Part shown: piece by piece, positions 9,333-17,624 of the stretch
Layout: each line of letters begins with the position of its first letter
Numbering within the stretch: position 1 is the stretch's first letter
From: OLB11 sp041392835
Lineage (GTDB): Bacteria; Bacteroidota; Bacteroidia; Chitinophagales; Chitinophagaceae
Reading direction: 5' to 3'
Length of the DNA stretch: 64,000 bases
Assembly (NCBI GenBank): GCA_041392835.1
Contig: JAWKLF010000001.1
Location: 744,001 to 808,000, forward strand
Notes under the pieces: model-generated
What the model was told of the DNA's origin: nothing
What the model saw: only the letters and a program-made list of their open reading frames with translations
The model's database searches: none
Made by a program: the position numbers and the translations under genes

Positions 9333-9743
9333 ATGGCCAGACTATTAGCGTTAGATATTGGGAAAAAAAGATGTGGTATAGCAGTTAGCGATCCCTTACA
9401 AATAATTGCCAATGGGCTAACTACAGTTGATAGCAAAGATTTAATTTCATTTCTAAAAAAATATTTTGAACAAGAAAACATTGAAAAAGTTATAGTGGGC
9501 ATGCCAAAAAATTTAAAAAACGAAGACACACATGGCACATCTATTGTCAACGAATTTTTAGAAAAATTTAAAACGCATTTTCCACAAATGCCCATAATTA
9601 CTATAGATGAACGATTTACATCTAAACTGGCATTTCAGAGTATGATAGACAATGGAATGAAAAAAAAGGATAGACAAAACAAGGCATTGGTTGATGAAAT
9701 CAGTGCTACTATTATTTTAAAAGATTTCATGGAAACTTTGTAA
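9333..9743 (+). CDS. ruvX: Putative pre-16S rRNA nuclease / Holliday junction resolvase YqgF
   Basis: A 136-residue RNase H-like fold protein of the YqgF/RuvX family. It opens with LALDIGKKRCGIAVSDP, which carries the first catalytic Asp. KVIVGMPKNLKN, IDERFTSKLA (catalytic Glu) and NKALVDEISATIIL (last Asp) follow in the expected order. In E. coli the family processes the 5' end of 16S rRNA and was also proposed to resolve Holliday junctions. The gene starts 6 nt after the prenyltransferase stop, so translation is probably coupled. Length is normal for the family. Confidence 0.93.
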   Translation: MARLLALDIGKKRCGIAVSDPLQIIANGLTTVDSKDLISFLKKYFEQENIEKVIVGMPKNLKNEDTHGTSIVNEFLEKFKTHFPQMPIITIDERFTSKLAFQSMIDNGMKKKDRQNKALVDEISATIILKDFMETL

Positions 9744-9796
9744 TACCCTTGAGATTTGTGTTGCAGACACAATCTTATAGCGGTATAAAAAAAATA

Positions 9797-10867
9797 TTAC
9801 CAGCTAGGGTCTATATTTCGCAAAGGAATACGAATACTTTTTACACGATAGAAATCGGGTGATTTTTCATTGTTATTGCATAGCGAAAAGCATGGGTCAA
9901 AACCATTGGTGGCATAAGTAACAAGCAAGGCATTTTCTGCAATGCTTTGTTTGTGCATAGCTATTTTAGATATGATAGGTGTGGCTCCATAGAGTTTTTC
10001 ACTGGCTGTAAAAATTGTTTTTGCATTTAAAAAAGGACCATAAGGATAAGAAGATAAACTGGAATACACATGTTGACCCGAGTTGCAAACATCTCCTTGT
10101 TCTTTTGTAAACAAAACAAATTTGCTTCTTAATTTAATAATGGAAAAAAATTCAGAAGGACTTGTTTCTATTGCTACAGCGCTCGAAGGGGGATTAAGCC
10201 ATATGTCTCCAGCTCTGTAATCCCAAAGAGCATACATGTTGTTCATAGGGTAGCGCAGCATATAAATGGCATATTCATTGCCAATGGGTTTGGCACCATA
10301 TACGTAACAAAAGCCTTCGCTAGTATCTGCAATGACGCTATAACCATAAATAGACTGATTGGTAGAAAATGAATCTACTTTTATAAAACTTAAAGAAGGA
10401 AATGAAAATTTAGCTACATACGTTTTGCTTTGTATACTTGGAGTAAATTTTTTTACAAAAATAAAAACAGTATCGCCAAACTGATACCCATGAAGGGGCT
10501 CATACCATGTAGATGAAATGCTAGAGGGTATAAAATCAGTAGAGGTATTGATGCTTGTAATTTGATTGCCATTTTGAAGCATGGCAGCATTGTGCAAGTT
10601 GGGCTGGCATGCAATAGTTTGATTTAATAAATTAAAATCATTGCTATGCGATGAGCCAAAAAGCCAGAGAACAGTGCCATCGGATAAGGGTATGGAACTT
10701 GCGCCGGTGCCTGCTGTGATACCAGTATTTTGAGCAAAAAAATGCAAATAGCTTGAATCGGTATAGACAGGTAAATCTTGAACAGTATTGGTTGGTGATG
10801 TTTTTCTGCAAGAAAATATACAAAGACTTAAAAATGCAACACTCAAACTTATATACAATATACGCAT
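9797..10867 (-). CDS. Hypothetical lipoprotein, DUF4185-like beta-propeller
   Basis: A 356-residue protein with a lipoprotein signal (hydrophobic run, then a Cys after IFS at about residue 20, followed by RKTSPTN). The body has alternating short beta segments and phrases such as SIPLSDGTVLWLFGSS, typical of DUF4185/DUF5005-like proteins that resemble five-bladed glycoside-hydrolase propellers. I see no certain catalytic residues. It would be anchored in the periplasmic or outer membrane. It converges on ruvX and is divergent from prmC. Family assignment is tentative. Confidence 0.7.
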   Translation of the reverse strand: MRILYISLSVAFLSLCIFSCRKTSPTNTVQDLPVYTDSSYLHFFAQNTGITAGTGASSIPLSDGTVLWLFGSSHSNDFNLLNQTIACQPNLHNAAMLQNGNQITSINTSTDFIPSSISSTWYEPLHGYQFGDTVFIFVKKFTPSIQSKTYVAKFSFPSLSFIKVDSFSTNQSIYGYSVIADTSEGFCYVYGAKPIGNEYAIYMLRYPMNNMYALWDYRAGDIWLNPPSSAVAIETSPSEFFSIIKLRSKFVLFTKEQGDVCNSGQHVYSSLSSYPYGPFLNAKTIFTASEKLYGATPIISKIAMHKQSIAENALLVTYATNGFDPCFSLCNNNEKSPDFYRVKSIRIPLRNIDPSW

Positions 10868-10951
10868 AGTAAAGACGATTTAATGAATAGGAATAATAAG
10901 TAAAAGTAGTTAAAATGTAGTTCATTTGCAATTAAAGAATGTTCTATACGC

Positions 10952-11806
10952 ATGAACTTTAAAGAGGCAAAAAATTATTTTCTTAGACATTATCTTTCGC
11001 AAGACCTTCATGAAAAAGAAGCTATTTTTTATAGATGGATAGAAGATTGGACTCAAAAATCTAAACTTGAATTGCTCACTGGTGCTGCTATAGACATAGG
11101 AGAAAGTAAACTTGATATTATAATAGAAAGGCTTAATAAAAACGAACCAATACAACATATACTTGGATATGAGTGGTTTGGGCATTTGCAAATAGCAGTC
11201 AATTCAAGTGTTTTAATACCTCGACCCGAAACTGAAGAATTATGTCAATGGGTTTGCAAAGAGGCCATGCAACTAGCACAGACATTGAACATTTTAGATA
11301 TAGGCACTGGCAGTGCTTGCATACCTATTTATATCAAAAGCAAAATGCCGCAAAGTAATGTTTGGGCTTTAGATTATAGTCAGAAAGCACTACAGGTAGC
11401 ACAAGCCAATATAGACCGCTATGATTTAGATATATCTTTATTACACCATGATATATTAGATTCCACCTTAACTCTATCACAAAGCTTTGATATCTTGATA
11501 TCAAATCCTCCTTATATTTTACCAATAGAAAAAGAACTTATAGCGAATACTGTACTTGACTACGAACCTCATGAGGCTCTATTTGTAAGCAATAATGACC
11601 CTATGCAATTTTATAAAGCAATAGCACATTTTTCTACAAAACACTTAAAACCACAAGGAGCTGTATATGTAGAAACACATGCTGAACATGCAAAAGAAGT
11701 TTTGGCTTGCTTTGAAGACAGTTTTTGTATAGTCGAAATACGAAATGATATGTATGGCAAAGAGCGTTTTGTGAAAGCAATGCATAAGAAAAATAAATTA
11801 GCATAG
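10952..11806 (+). CDS. prmC: Peptide chain release factor N5-glutamine methyltransferase
   Basis: A 284-residue class I SAM-dependent methyltransferase that methylates the Gln of the GGQ motif in release factors RF1/RF2. It has the N-terminal helical domain, the linker PIQHILGYEWFG, the conserved VLIPRPETEE, SAM motif I in ILDIGTGSACIPI, and the catalytic NPPY in ISNPPYILP. Length fits PrmC. The gene is divergent from the lipoprotein and is followed after 47 nt by the YfhO gene. No release factor gene is next to it here. Confidence 0.95.
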   Translation: MNFKEAKNYFLRHYLSQDLHEKEAIFYRWIEDWTQKSKLELLTGAAIDIGESKLDIIIERLNKNEPIQHILGYEWFGHLQIAVNSSVLIPRPETEELCQWVCKEAMQLAQTLNILDIGTGSACIPIYIKSKMPQSNVWALDYSQKALQVAQANIDRYDLDISLLHHDILDSTLTLSQSFDILISNPPYILPIEKELIANTVLDYEPHEALFVSNNDPMQFYKAIAHFSTKHLKPQGAVYVETHAEHAKEVLACFEDSFCIVEIRNDMYGKERFVKAMHKKNKLA

Positions 11807-11853
11807 AACTATTCAATGCAATGTTTTATTTTTACGGTTAATAATTTTTTCAA

Positions 11854-14352
11854 ATGAATACATCAAATCTAAAACAACATGGAATAGCCCTCATTATTTT
11901 TTTAGCTATCAGCTTTGTTCTGTGTTTGCCAGCTTTTCAAGGCAAGGTATTACAAAGCCATGATAATATGAGCTGGAAGTATATGAGTCAAGAAGCCATG
12001 CAAACCTATGAGCAACAAGGTGGTTCTATATACTGGAGTAATAGTATGTTTAGCGGCATGCCATCATATACTTTTTATGGTGGTGCTGGCTATGGCAATT
12101 ACTTGGCAACAGTATTGTTTAAGACAAACGATATATTACCTCGACCTTTCTTTTTGCTTTTTATAGGGTTTATTTGTTTTTATGTATTGGCTTCATCCCT
12201 GCGATGGAATCAATGGATACGAATCATAGCCTCTACTGCTTTTGCTCTAAGTTCATATAATCCTATTTTGGCTATAGCAGGCCACGATACTAAATTTTTG
12301 GCTATAGCCTTTGCGGCTATGAGTTTAGGAGGTATTATTTATATACTCAATAATCAACATTGGAAGGGAGCAGCCATTTTTACTCTAGGTACAGCCCTCT
12401 TACTTACCTCAGCCCATATGCAGATTATTTATTACACACTTATGATGTATGTCATACTGGGTATTAGTATGCTTGTTTATTATATAGCTAAAAAACAAAC
12501 ACAAGGCTTAGTAAAAAAAATAATATTTATAGTATTAGCAGGCATCATAGGTATATTGCCAGCATTATCATCAACTATTTTGACTAAAGATTATAGTAAA
12601 TATTCGATACGTGGTGGCAAGAGTGAGTTAACACCTATTGGTGATGAAAAAAAACAAGACGGTGGATTGGATAAAGATTATGCCTTTAGTTGGAGCAATG
12701 GTATTGGTGAAACATTTTGTGTTTTAATACCCCGTCTTTATGGAGGTGGTAGTAGCGAGTCGTATAAGGGCGAAACCTACAACTTAGTAGCAGAGCGTGC
12801 TGGCGAAGACCAAGCAGAAAACTTTTCTAAAAATTTACCACTCTATTGGGGACCACAACCTTTTTTGAGTGGTCCTATATATTTTGGAGCCATAGTTGTA
12901 TTTCTTTTTGTGCTAAGTGTGTTTCTTATTCGTAGTCCACACAAATGGTGGATCGTTATATCTTCAGTATTTTTTATTTTACTCAGTGTCGGAAAACATT
13001 TTAGCGCATTCAATTATTTCCTCTTCGACCATTTGCCTTTGTTTAATAATTTCAGAACGCCAAGTATGGCACTTTCTATACCCATGTTTTTATTTCCAGT
13101 ATTGGGTTTTTGGGCTTTAAATGATATACTAAACGGAAAAATCGCAAAAGAAGACGTATTGAAATATTTAAAAATAAGCACGCTGATAGTAGGTGGTATA
13201 GTATTAGTAGTGGGTGTTTTTTCTGGCATGTTTTTAGACTTTAGAGGCGATGGCGATGGCAGGCTTTTAGAGCAGCTAGGGGGCTCACAGGCCCAACCCA
13301 TTTTGGATGCCATCATAGAGGATAGAAAAAGCGCCGCTATGAAAGATGGACTTAGAAGTCTGTTTTTAATTATGGCTACAGCAGCAACATTGTGGTTTTT
13401 TATGAAAGAAAAATTAAAAGCTATGCATGTTTTAATTATAGTTGGACTTTTGAGTACTATAGATTTATTATCAATTGCAAATCGATATTTGAACAGCGAT
13501 GCCTTTACTGATAAGGACTTAGCTGAGCAGGCAGTACAGCCACGCGATGTGGATGCTCAAATATTGCAAGACAAAGATCCTTTTTATAGAGTACAAGACT
13601 TTACGATAAATACATATAACGATGCTAAGCCTTCTTATTTTCATAAAATGGTTGGTGGTTATCATCCTGCAAAATTAGAAATATATCAAGACCTTATAGA
13701 ACGACAATTGACCCCAGGAGCTACCAATAATAGTGCTGTGTATAATATGCTAAACACTAAATATTTTATAGTGCCTGCAGGGCAAGGTAAAGCTCAAGTA
13801 ATACCTAATCCAAATGCATGTGGCAATGCTTGGTTTGTACCTTCTTTACAATATGTAAATACAGCCGATGAAGAAATGAAAGCATTGAATGCACCAAATT
13901 TATTCGACACGACACATGTAGATGGTCATTTTGACCCTAAAAAAACAGCCATTGTGCGTACTACTTTCAAAGCACAAATACCTCAAGAAATAAACTCAAT
14001 AGATTCTAGTGCCTATGTAAAACTTAATAAATATGGATTAAATGAATTGCAATATGAAAGCTCTAATACTCAAGATGGTTTTGCTGTATTTAGTGATATT
14101 TATTACGCAGGTGGCTGGGTTGCAAGCATAGATGGTAAAGAAAGCCCTATAATAAGAACAAACTATGTATTGCGTGGATTGTTTGTTCCCAAAGGCAAAC
14201 ACAATATTACGTTTACATTAAAGCCTCATACCTTAAATGCAACAAAACCATTATCCATGTTGGGTTGCGTACTTGTATTGGCTTTATTTGGTTTTGGCTT
14301 ATTTCAATCGCGCAAAGAAGGTAATGACCGAATGGATAGCGCCAATGGATAA
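11854..14352 (+). CDS. YfhO-family multi-spanning membrane protein
   Basis: An 832-residue membrane protein with a dozen or so hydrophobic segments in the first ~560 residues and a last one near the C-terminus (MLGCVLVLALFGFGLF). The early loop carries SHDNMSWKYMSQEAM and ISG-type motifs typical of YfhO/GT-C-like proteins. A large extracytoplasmic part (~565-800) contains VPKGKHNITFTLKP. Members of the family are linked to glycosylation of cell-surface polymers (teichoic acid or lipid-linked sugar transfer in Firmicutes); in Bacteroidota the role is unproven. The following glycosyltransferase gene overlaps the 3' end by 8 nt (with start at 14345), which supports a shared surface-glycan role. 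Confidence 0.85.
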   Translation: MNTSNLKQHGIALIIFLAISFVLCLPAFQGKVLQSHDNMSWKYMSQEAMQTYEQQGGSIYWSNSMFSGMPSYTFYGGAGYGNYLATVLFKTNDILPRPFFLLFIGFICFYVLASSLRWNQWIRIIASTAFALSSYNPILAIAGHDTKFLAIAFAAMSLGGIIYILNNQHWKGAAIFTLGTALLLTSAHMQIIYYTLMMYVILGISMLVYYIAKKQTQGLVKKIIFIVLAGIIGILPALSSTILTKDYSKYSIRGGKSELTPIGDEKKQDGGLDKDYAFSWSNGIGETFCVLIPRLYGGGSSESYKGETYNLVAERAGEDQAENFSKNLPLYWGPQPFLSGPIYFGAIVVFLFVLSVFLIRSPHKWWIVISSVFFILLSVGKHFSAFNYFLFDHLPLFNNFRTPSMALSIPMFLFPVLGFWALNDILNGKIAKEDVLKYLKISTLIVGGIVLVVGVFSGMFLDFRGDGDGRLLEQLGGSQAQPILDAIIEDRKSAAMKDGLRSLFLIMATAATLWFFMKEKLKAMHVLIIVGLLSTIDLLSIANRYLNSDAFTDKDLAEQAVQPRDVDAQILQDKDPFYRVQDFTINTYNDAKPSYFHKMVGGYHPAKLEIYQDLIERQLTPGATNNSAVYNMLNTKYFIVPAGQGKAQVIPNPNACGNAWFVPSLQYVNTADEEMKALNAPNLFDTTHVDGHFDPKKTAIVRTTFKAQIPQEINSIDSSAYVKLNKYGLNELQYESSNTQDGFAVFSDIYYAGGWVASIDGKESPIIRTNYVLRGLFVPKGKHNITFTLKPHTLNATKPLSMLGCVLVLALFGFGLFQSRKEGNDRMDSANG

Positions 14353-15469
14353 AAAGGCTGTCACCATATTGTCTTTGATACCGTATAACGTTTTTCCGCC
14401 TCATATGGGTGGTCAACGTGCTATAGTTTTGTTTTATCGTTATTTGGCCCAAAAAATATCACTTCATGCCATTACTCAAACACTATCTTTAGAAAAAGAA
14501 GCATTTACTATATATCCCATCTTGTCAAAAAGCCCATTACGGTATATAAATCCTTTACTTTTTTTTAGATTAAAAAAAAGAGCTCGTGATATAGCAGCCG
14601 ACTTTTTTTTATTTGAGCATCCATATTTTGCTTGGTTACTTTTTTTTTTAAAAATAACCACTCAAAAAAAAATAATTATTCGCTCACACAATATTGAAGC
14701 CCTACGCTTTAAGGATATGAAAAAACCTTGGTGGCGAATACTTTTTTGGTATGAAGCATGGGCTTATCGTACGGCAGATATAGTATGGTTTATAACATCA
14801 AAAGATAGAGATTTTGCGATAGCACAATGGCAATTAAATAAAGAAAAAACCTTTGTGATACCCTATGGTACTGACCGAAGCGTAGCTCTACAAGCATCCG
14901 AAATTGTACGCTGGCAAACACAAATAAAAAATAAACATGGCATAGCTACCAACGAAAAAATTTTATTATTTAATGGTGCGCTTAACTATAAGCCCAATGA
15001 AGATGCTGTAGTACGTATAATTAAAGATATAGTACCAAAGCTAAAAGCTCAGAATCGTATGCCCTTCAAAATAATATTGTGTGGCAAGGGACTTGCTCAA
15101 CATATTATAGAAGACTTGCCTCCTGAAATTATTTATGTAGGATTTGTAGACAATATAGACCCTTATTTTGCTGCATGTGATATTTTTCTAAATCCTACTA
15201 CACAAGGTGGAGGCATTAAAACAAAATTGATAGAAGCCTTGGCTATGGGAAAATTATGTGTATCTACAGAAAACGGTGCTATTGGTTTGGAAGCTCATAA
15301 TTGCGATGGGCAATTAGTAGTCGTATCGGATAATGATTGGATGGCATTTGCTCAGGCTGTTATAAACGGATTAGAACATAATGCGCAAACGGATTTTAAA
15401 ACATTTTATGAAACGTTTTATTGGGAAAAAATTGTTGACAAAGCTATTGATAGTTTGACAACAGCTTAG
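14345..15469 (+). CDS. GT4-type glycosyltransferase
   Basis: A GT-B fold glycosyltransferase of about 374 residues. The N-terminal part opens with ILSLIPYNVFPPHMGGQRA, the typical first strand and Gly-rich loop. The C-terminal half has FNGALNYKPNED, IYVGFVDNIDPYFAACDIF, then NPTTQGGGIKTKLIEALAMG, the nucleotide-sugar-binding E-x7-E-type region. The frame is open upstream to 14237, but those codons lie inside the YfhO gene. Plausible starts are ATG 14324 or 14345; I chose 14345 because the family-like sequence begins there. The 8-nt overlap with the YfhO gene suggests translational coupling and a joint role in surface glycan synthesis. Sugar donor and acceptor are unknown. Confidence 0.87.
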   Translation: MDKKAVTILSLIPYNVFPPHMGGQRAIVLFYRYLAQKISLHAITQTLSLEKEAFTIYPILSKSPLRYINPLLFFRLKKRARDIAADFFLFEHPYFAWLLFFLKITTQKKIIIRSHNIEALRFKDMKKPWWRILFWYEAWAYRTADIVWFITSKDRDFAIAQWQLNKEKTFVIPYGTDRSVALQASEIVRWQTQIKNKHGIATNEKILLFNGALNYKPNEDAVVRIIKDIVPKLKAQNRMPFKIILCGKGLAQHIIEDLPPEIIYVGFVDNIDPYFAACDIFLNPTTQGGGIKTKLIEALAMGKLCVSTENGAIGLEAHNCDGQLVVVSDNDWMAFAQAVINGLEHNAQTDFKTFYETFYWEKIVDKAIDSLTTA

Positions 15470-15590
15470 TTATACCGAAAGGATATTTGTAATAGACCAA
15501 CTTTTCTTGCCTCAAATTGGCCTAAACAACTATTGCATCGGCATAAACTACTCTAAAAATTTGTCTGAAACCAATTTAAGATTGGTATTA

Positions 15591-15598
15591 TATCTTTG
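15591..15598 (+). promoter_or_regulatory. Candidate -7 promoter element of the YkgJ-family gene
   Basis: TATCTTTG matches the Bacteroidota -7 consensus TAnnTTTG. It lies 25 nt before the GTG at 15623. A TTTG at 15560-15563 is farther than the usual -33 spacing, so the upstream half is uncertain. The element overlaps the alternative TTG start at 15596, which argues for the GTG start. Confidence 0.45.
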
Positions 15599-15622
15599 TG
15601 CTTCATTTTAAAAAAATATCTC

Positions 15623-16135
15623 GTGTCCAAAACCCTGCAAATTTTTAAAAGAGAAACTGAGAAGTTGACGCCATCCCTTAAGAAATTTTTAAAAAAATTT
15701 GATAAAAAAAGGATTCCAGCAATTCAACCCTTAATAGATATTGCATCAGAAGAGGCTTGGGAAAAAACCGATTGTTTAGATTGTGCTCATTGTTGCAAAG
15801 TAATGACACCTACGTTTACGCCTTCTGATATTAAACGAATAGCAGCATTCTTAAACATGAGCCCCAAAGCATTTTATGATAAGTGGTTAGAAACTGATAA
15901 AGACAATGGCGACAAAGTCAACAAGACACAGCCGTGTCAATTTTTAAATTTAAAGGATAATAAGTGTTCAATATATGAAGTGCGCCCATACGATTGTTCG
16001 GCCTTTCCACATTTTAATAAAAAACCTTTTGATGATTACAATCATATACATGAACAAAATATAGCCTATTGTCCTGCCACGCTTACATTCGTAAAAAAAA
16101 TGAAAGAGCAAGTAGAAGAGCAATATGAGTGGTAG
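15623..16135 (+). CDS. YkgJ-family cysteine-cluster protein
   Basis: A protein of about 170 residues with the YkgJ/Fe-S oxidoreductase-like zinc- or iron-binding cluster: CLDCAHCC, then CQFLNLKDNKCSIYEVRPYDC, and a later Cys in AYCPATL. Members are cytosolic and suspected to bind a metal or Fe-S cluster; the reaction is unknown. The frame has no ATG before the cluster. I chose GTG at 15623 because a TAnnTTTG promoter element at 15591-15598 covers the other candidate (TTG 15596). The first ~40 residues are Lys-rich and helical. The gene converges on the SusD gene and shares its bidirectional hairpin terminator. Confidence 0.85.
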   Translation: MSKTLQIFKRETEKLTPSLKKFLKKFDKKRIPAIQPLIDIASEEAWEKTDCLDCAHCCKVMTPTFTPSDIKRIAAFLNMSPKAFYDKWLETDKDNGDKVNKTQPCQFLNLKDNKCSIYEVRPYDCSAFPHFNKKPFDDYNHIHEQNIAYCPATLTFVKKMKEQVEEQYEW

Positions 16136-16187
16136 AATTGCTTATATATATCACAACGGCAAATACAACTGTAAGTTTTGGTCTACG

Positions 16188-16209
16188 ACACAAATCACAT
16201 TGGTATAAT
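16188..16209 (+). repeat. Dispersed 22-nt repeat, copy 1
   Basis: A 22-nt sequence beginning ACACAAATCAC and ending TTGGTATAAT. It matches 53382-53403 at 21 of 22 positions, in the same orientation. This copy lies in the 3' flank of the YkgJ gene, just before the terminator. Origin is unknown. Confidence 0.6.
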
Positions 16210-16244
16210 TTTTAGAGTGATTATAGAGAATATATTTTTCTTAA

Positions 16245-16279
16245 AAGCAAAGAGGCTGCCGAAGGCAGCCTCTTTGCTT
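16245..16279. terminator. Strong bidirectional hairpin terminator
   Basis: An inverted repeat of 16 bp per arm (AAGCAAAGAGGCTGCC paired with its complement) and a GAA loop at 16261-16263. It lies between the convergent YkgJ gene and the SusD gene. A- and T-rich flanks on both sides allow it to act on either strand. Confidence 0.85.
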
Positions 16280-16295
16280 ATCATTACTAAGACTA

Positions 16296-17603
16296 TTAAT
16301 TATCCCAGAATACTCGAGGAAGAAACAAGGTTACTCCCGATGGTGTATTTGGATTGGTATTTTTTTCGTCTGTTGGATACAAGAATCTACGAGGCACTGA
16401 TGGGCCACTTGTAGCAGTTAGTTCTGGGTATCCTGTTCTACGATAGTCAGCAAAAGATTCAGGCTGTAAGAACATTGCAAAATATTTTTGCATCATTACA
16501 GCTTTTAATCTATCGCTTAATGGATCTGCATCGTTGTATGGATAGGTAGCCAAAGAAGCTGCCATGCCTGTTGTGTCGCCATTTACAAAATCGTAAGACA
16601 TTGCTACTGCACTCTCTAAGCTAGCTGCTGCCGATGCATCGCCAGCGCGAGCTAAAATTTCTGCTTCCATGAATTTTTGTTCCATAGCTGAAATAAGAAA
16701 TACAGGTTGGTCTGCACGATAATAGGTAGCTCCTAAAGAGTTGAATGCTGTATCAACATAGTTGTAAATACGAGAATCTCCTATTGTTGTCATTTCATTG
16801 TAGATGTATGAACCCATATATTCAATATCACCAAATCGGTTGTCATCGAACTGATACATAGGACCAGATGATGGAGATGTAAATACCATTTTAGCATCTA
16901 TACCACCTGCCATACCTAATTCGGCTTTAGCTTCGGTATAATTTTTAGTGTGCATATACATTCTCGCTTTAATGGCATGAGCAAATGCTTTCCAAGAGTC
17001 TGTGTCGCCACCAAAAAGTAAATCATCATTACTTGGTGCTCTTCCTTCATTTACTTCGTCTAACAAGGCAATACCTTCATTTAATTGTGTATGAAGAGAG
17101 GTATAAATACCACTTGCATCATCAAATTTTGGTTGTAACAATTCAATTCCTTGTAAAGCTTCTGTATAAGGAATATCATTAAAGTGATCCACTAATGTAG
17201 CGTAGGTAAATGCAGAAAGAATTTTTGTTATGCCTAAATAATGAACATAATTTTTTTCTTTACAATATTCACCCGTTCTAGCTAAATTATTCAATGTAGT
17301 AACGTATAAGCCATTCCATACATTATCAAAATCGGCATCTACAAAATTGTAATTTTCTAAACTAATCCATTGATTACCTCCGCCATTTACTTGCTGAGTA
17401 ATTAATGCATCGTATCGAGTTAAATCACCACCATAGTAATAAGCCAAGTTGGCTATAGCCGTTGGCAGCATTACTACAGGATCTGGATATTCAAGAGCAG
17501 TAGGGTCGTTATTTAATTCTTGTTTTAAGAATTTTCTACAAGAGCCAAACGTTACAGACAACGCTATAAGGGCTATTATACATTTTATTTTATTATTTAT
17601 CAT
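16296..17603 (-). CDS. SusD/RagB-family outer-membrane nutrient-binding lipoprotein
   Basis: A 435-residue SusD-like protein. The lipoprotein signal ends with TFGSC (Cys at about residue 22), then RKFLKQELNNDPTA. The N-terminal pattern VVMLPTAIANLAYYYGG and the TPR-like helices fit the nutrient-binding 'SusD-like_2' group. The C-terminal part has FMEAEILARAGDA and the closing block FADYRRTGYPELTA, both typical of the family. SusD caps the SusC barrel and captures the ligand, often an oligosaccharide or peptide. It follows the susC-like gene by 21 nt on the same strand and ends at the hairpin terminator. No glycosidase or peptidase is linked, so the substrate cannot be inferred. Confidence 0.93.
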   Translation of the reverse strand: MINNKIKCIIALIALSVTFGSCRKFLKQELNNDPTALEYPDPVVMLPTAIANLAYYYGGDLTRYDALITQQVNGGGNQWISLENYNFVDADFDNVWNGLYVTTLNNLARTGEYCKEKNYVHYLGITKILSAFTYATLVDHFNDIPYTEALQGIELLQPKFDDASGIYTSLHTQLNEGIALLDEVNEGRAPSNDDLLFGGDTDSWKAFAHAIKARMYMHTKNYTEAKAELGMAGGIDAKMVFTSPSSGPMYQFDDNRFGDIEYMGSYIYNEMTTIGDSRIYNYVDTAFNSLGATYYRADQPVFLISAMEQKFMEAEILARAGDASAAASLESAVAMSYDFVNGDTTGMAASLATYPYNDADPLSDRLKAVMMQKYFAMFLQPESFADYRRTGYPELTATSGPSVPRRFLYPTDEKNTNPNTPSGVTLFLPRVFWDN

Positions 17604-17624
17604 GTTATTGTTTGTTTTTAAGGT

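Noticed and set aside
9744..9796. Terminator between ruvX and the lipoprotein gene
   Set aside because: A bulged hairpin (AGATT/AATCT with GTGT/ACAC) is present, but no T-run follows on either strand.
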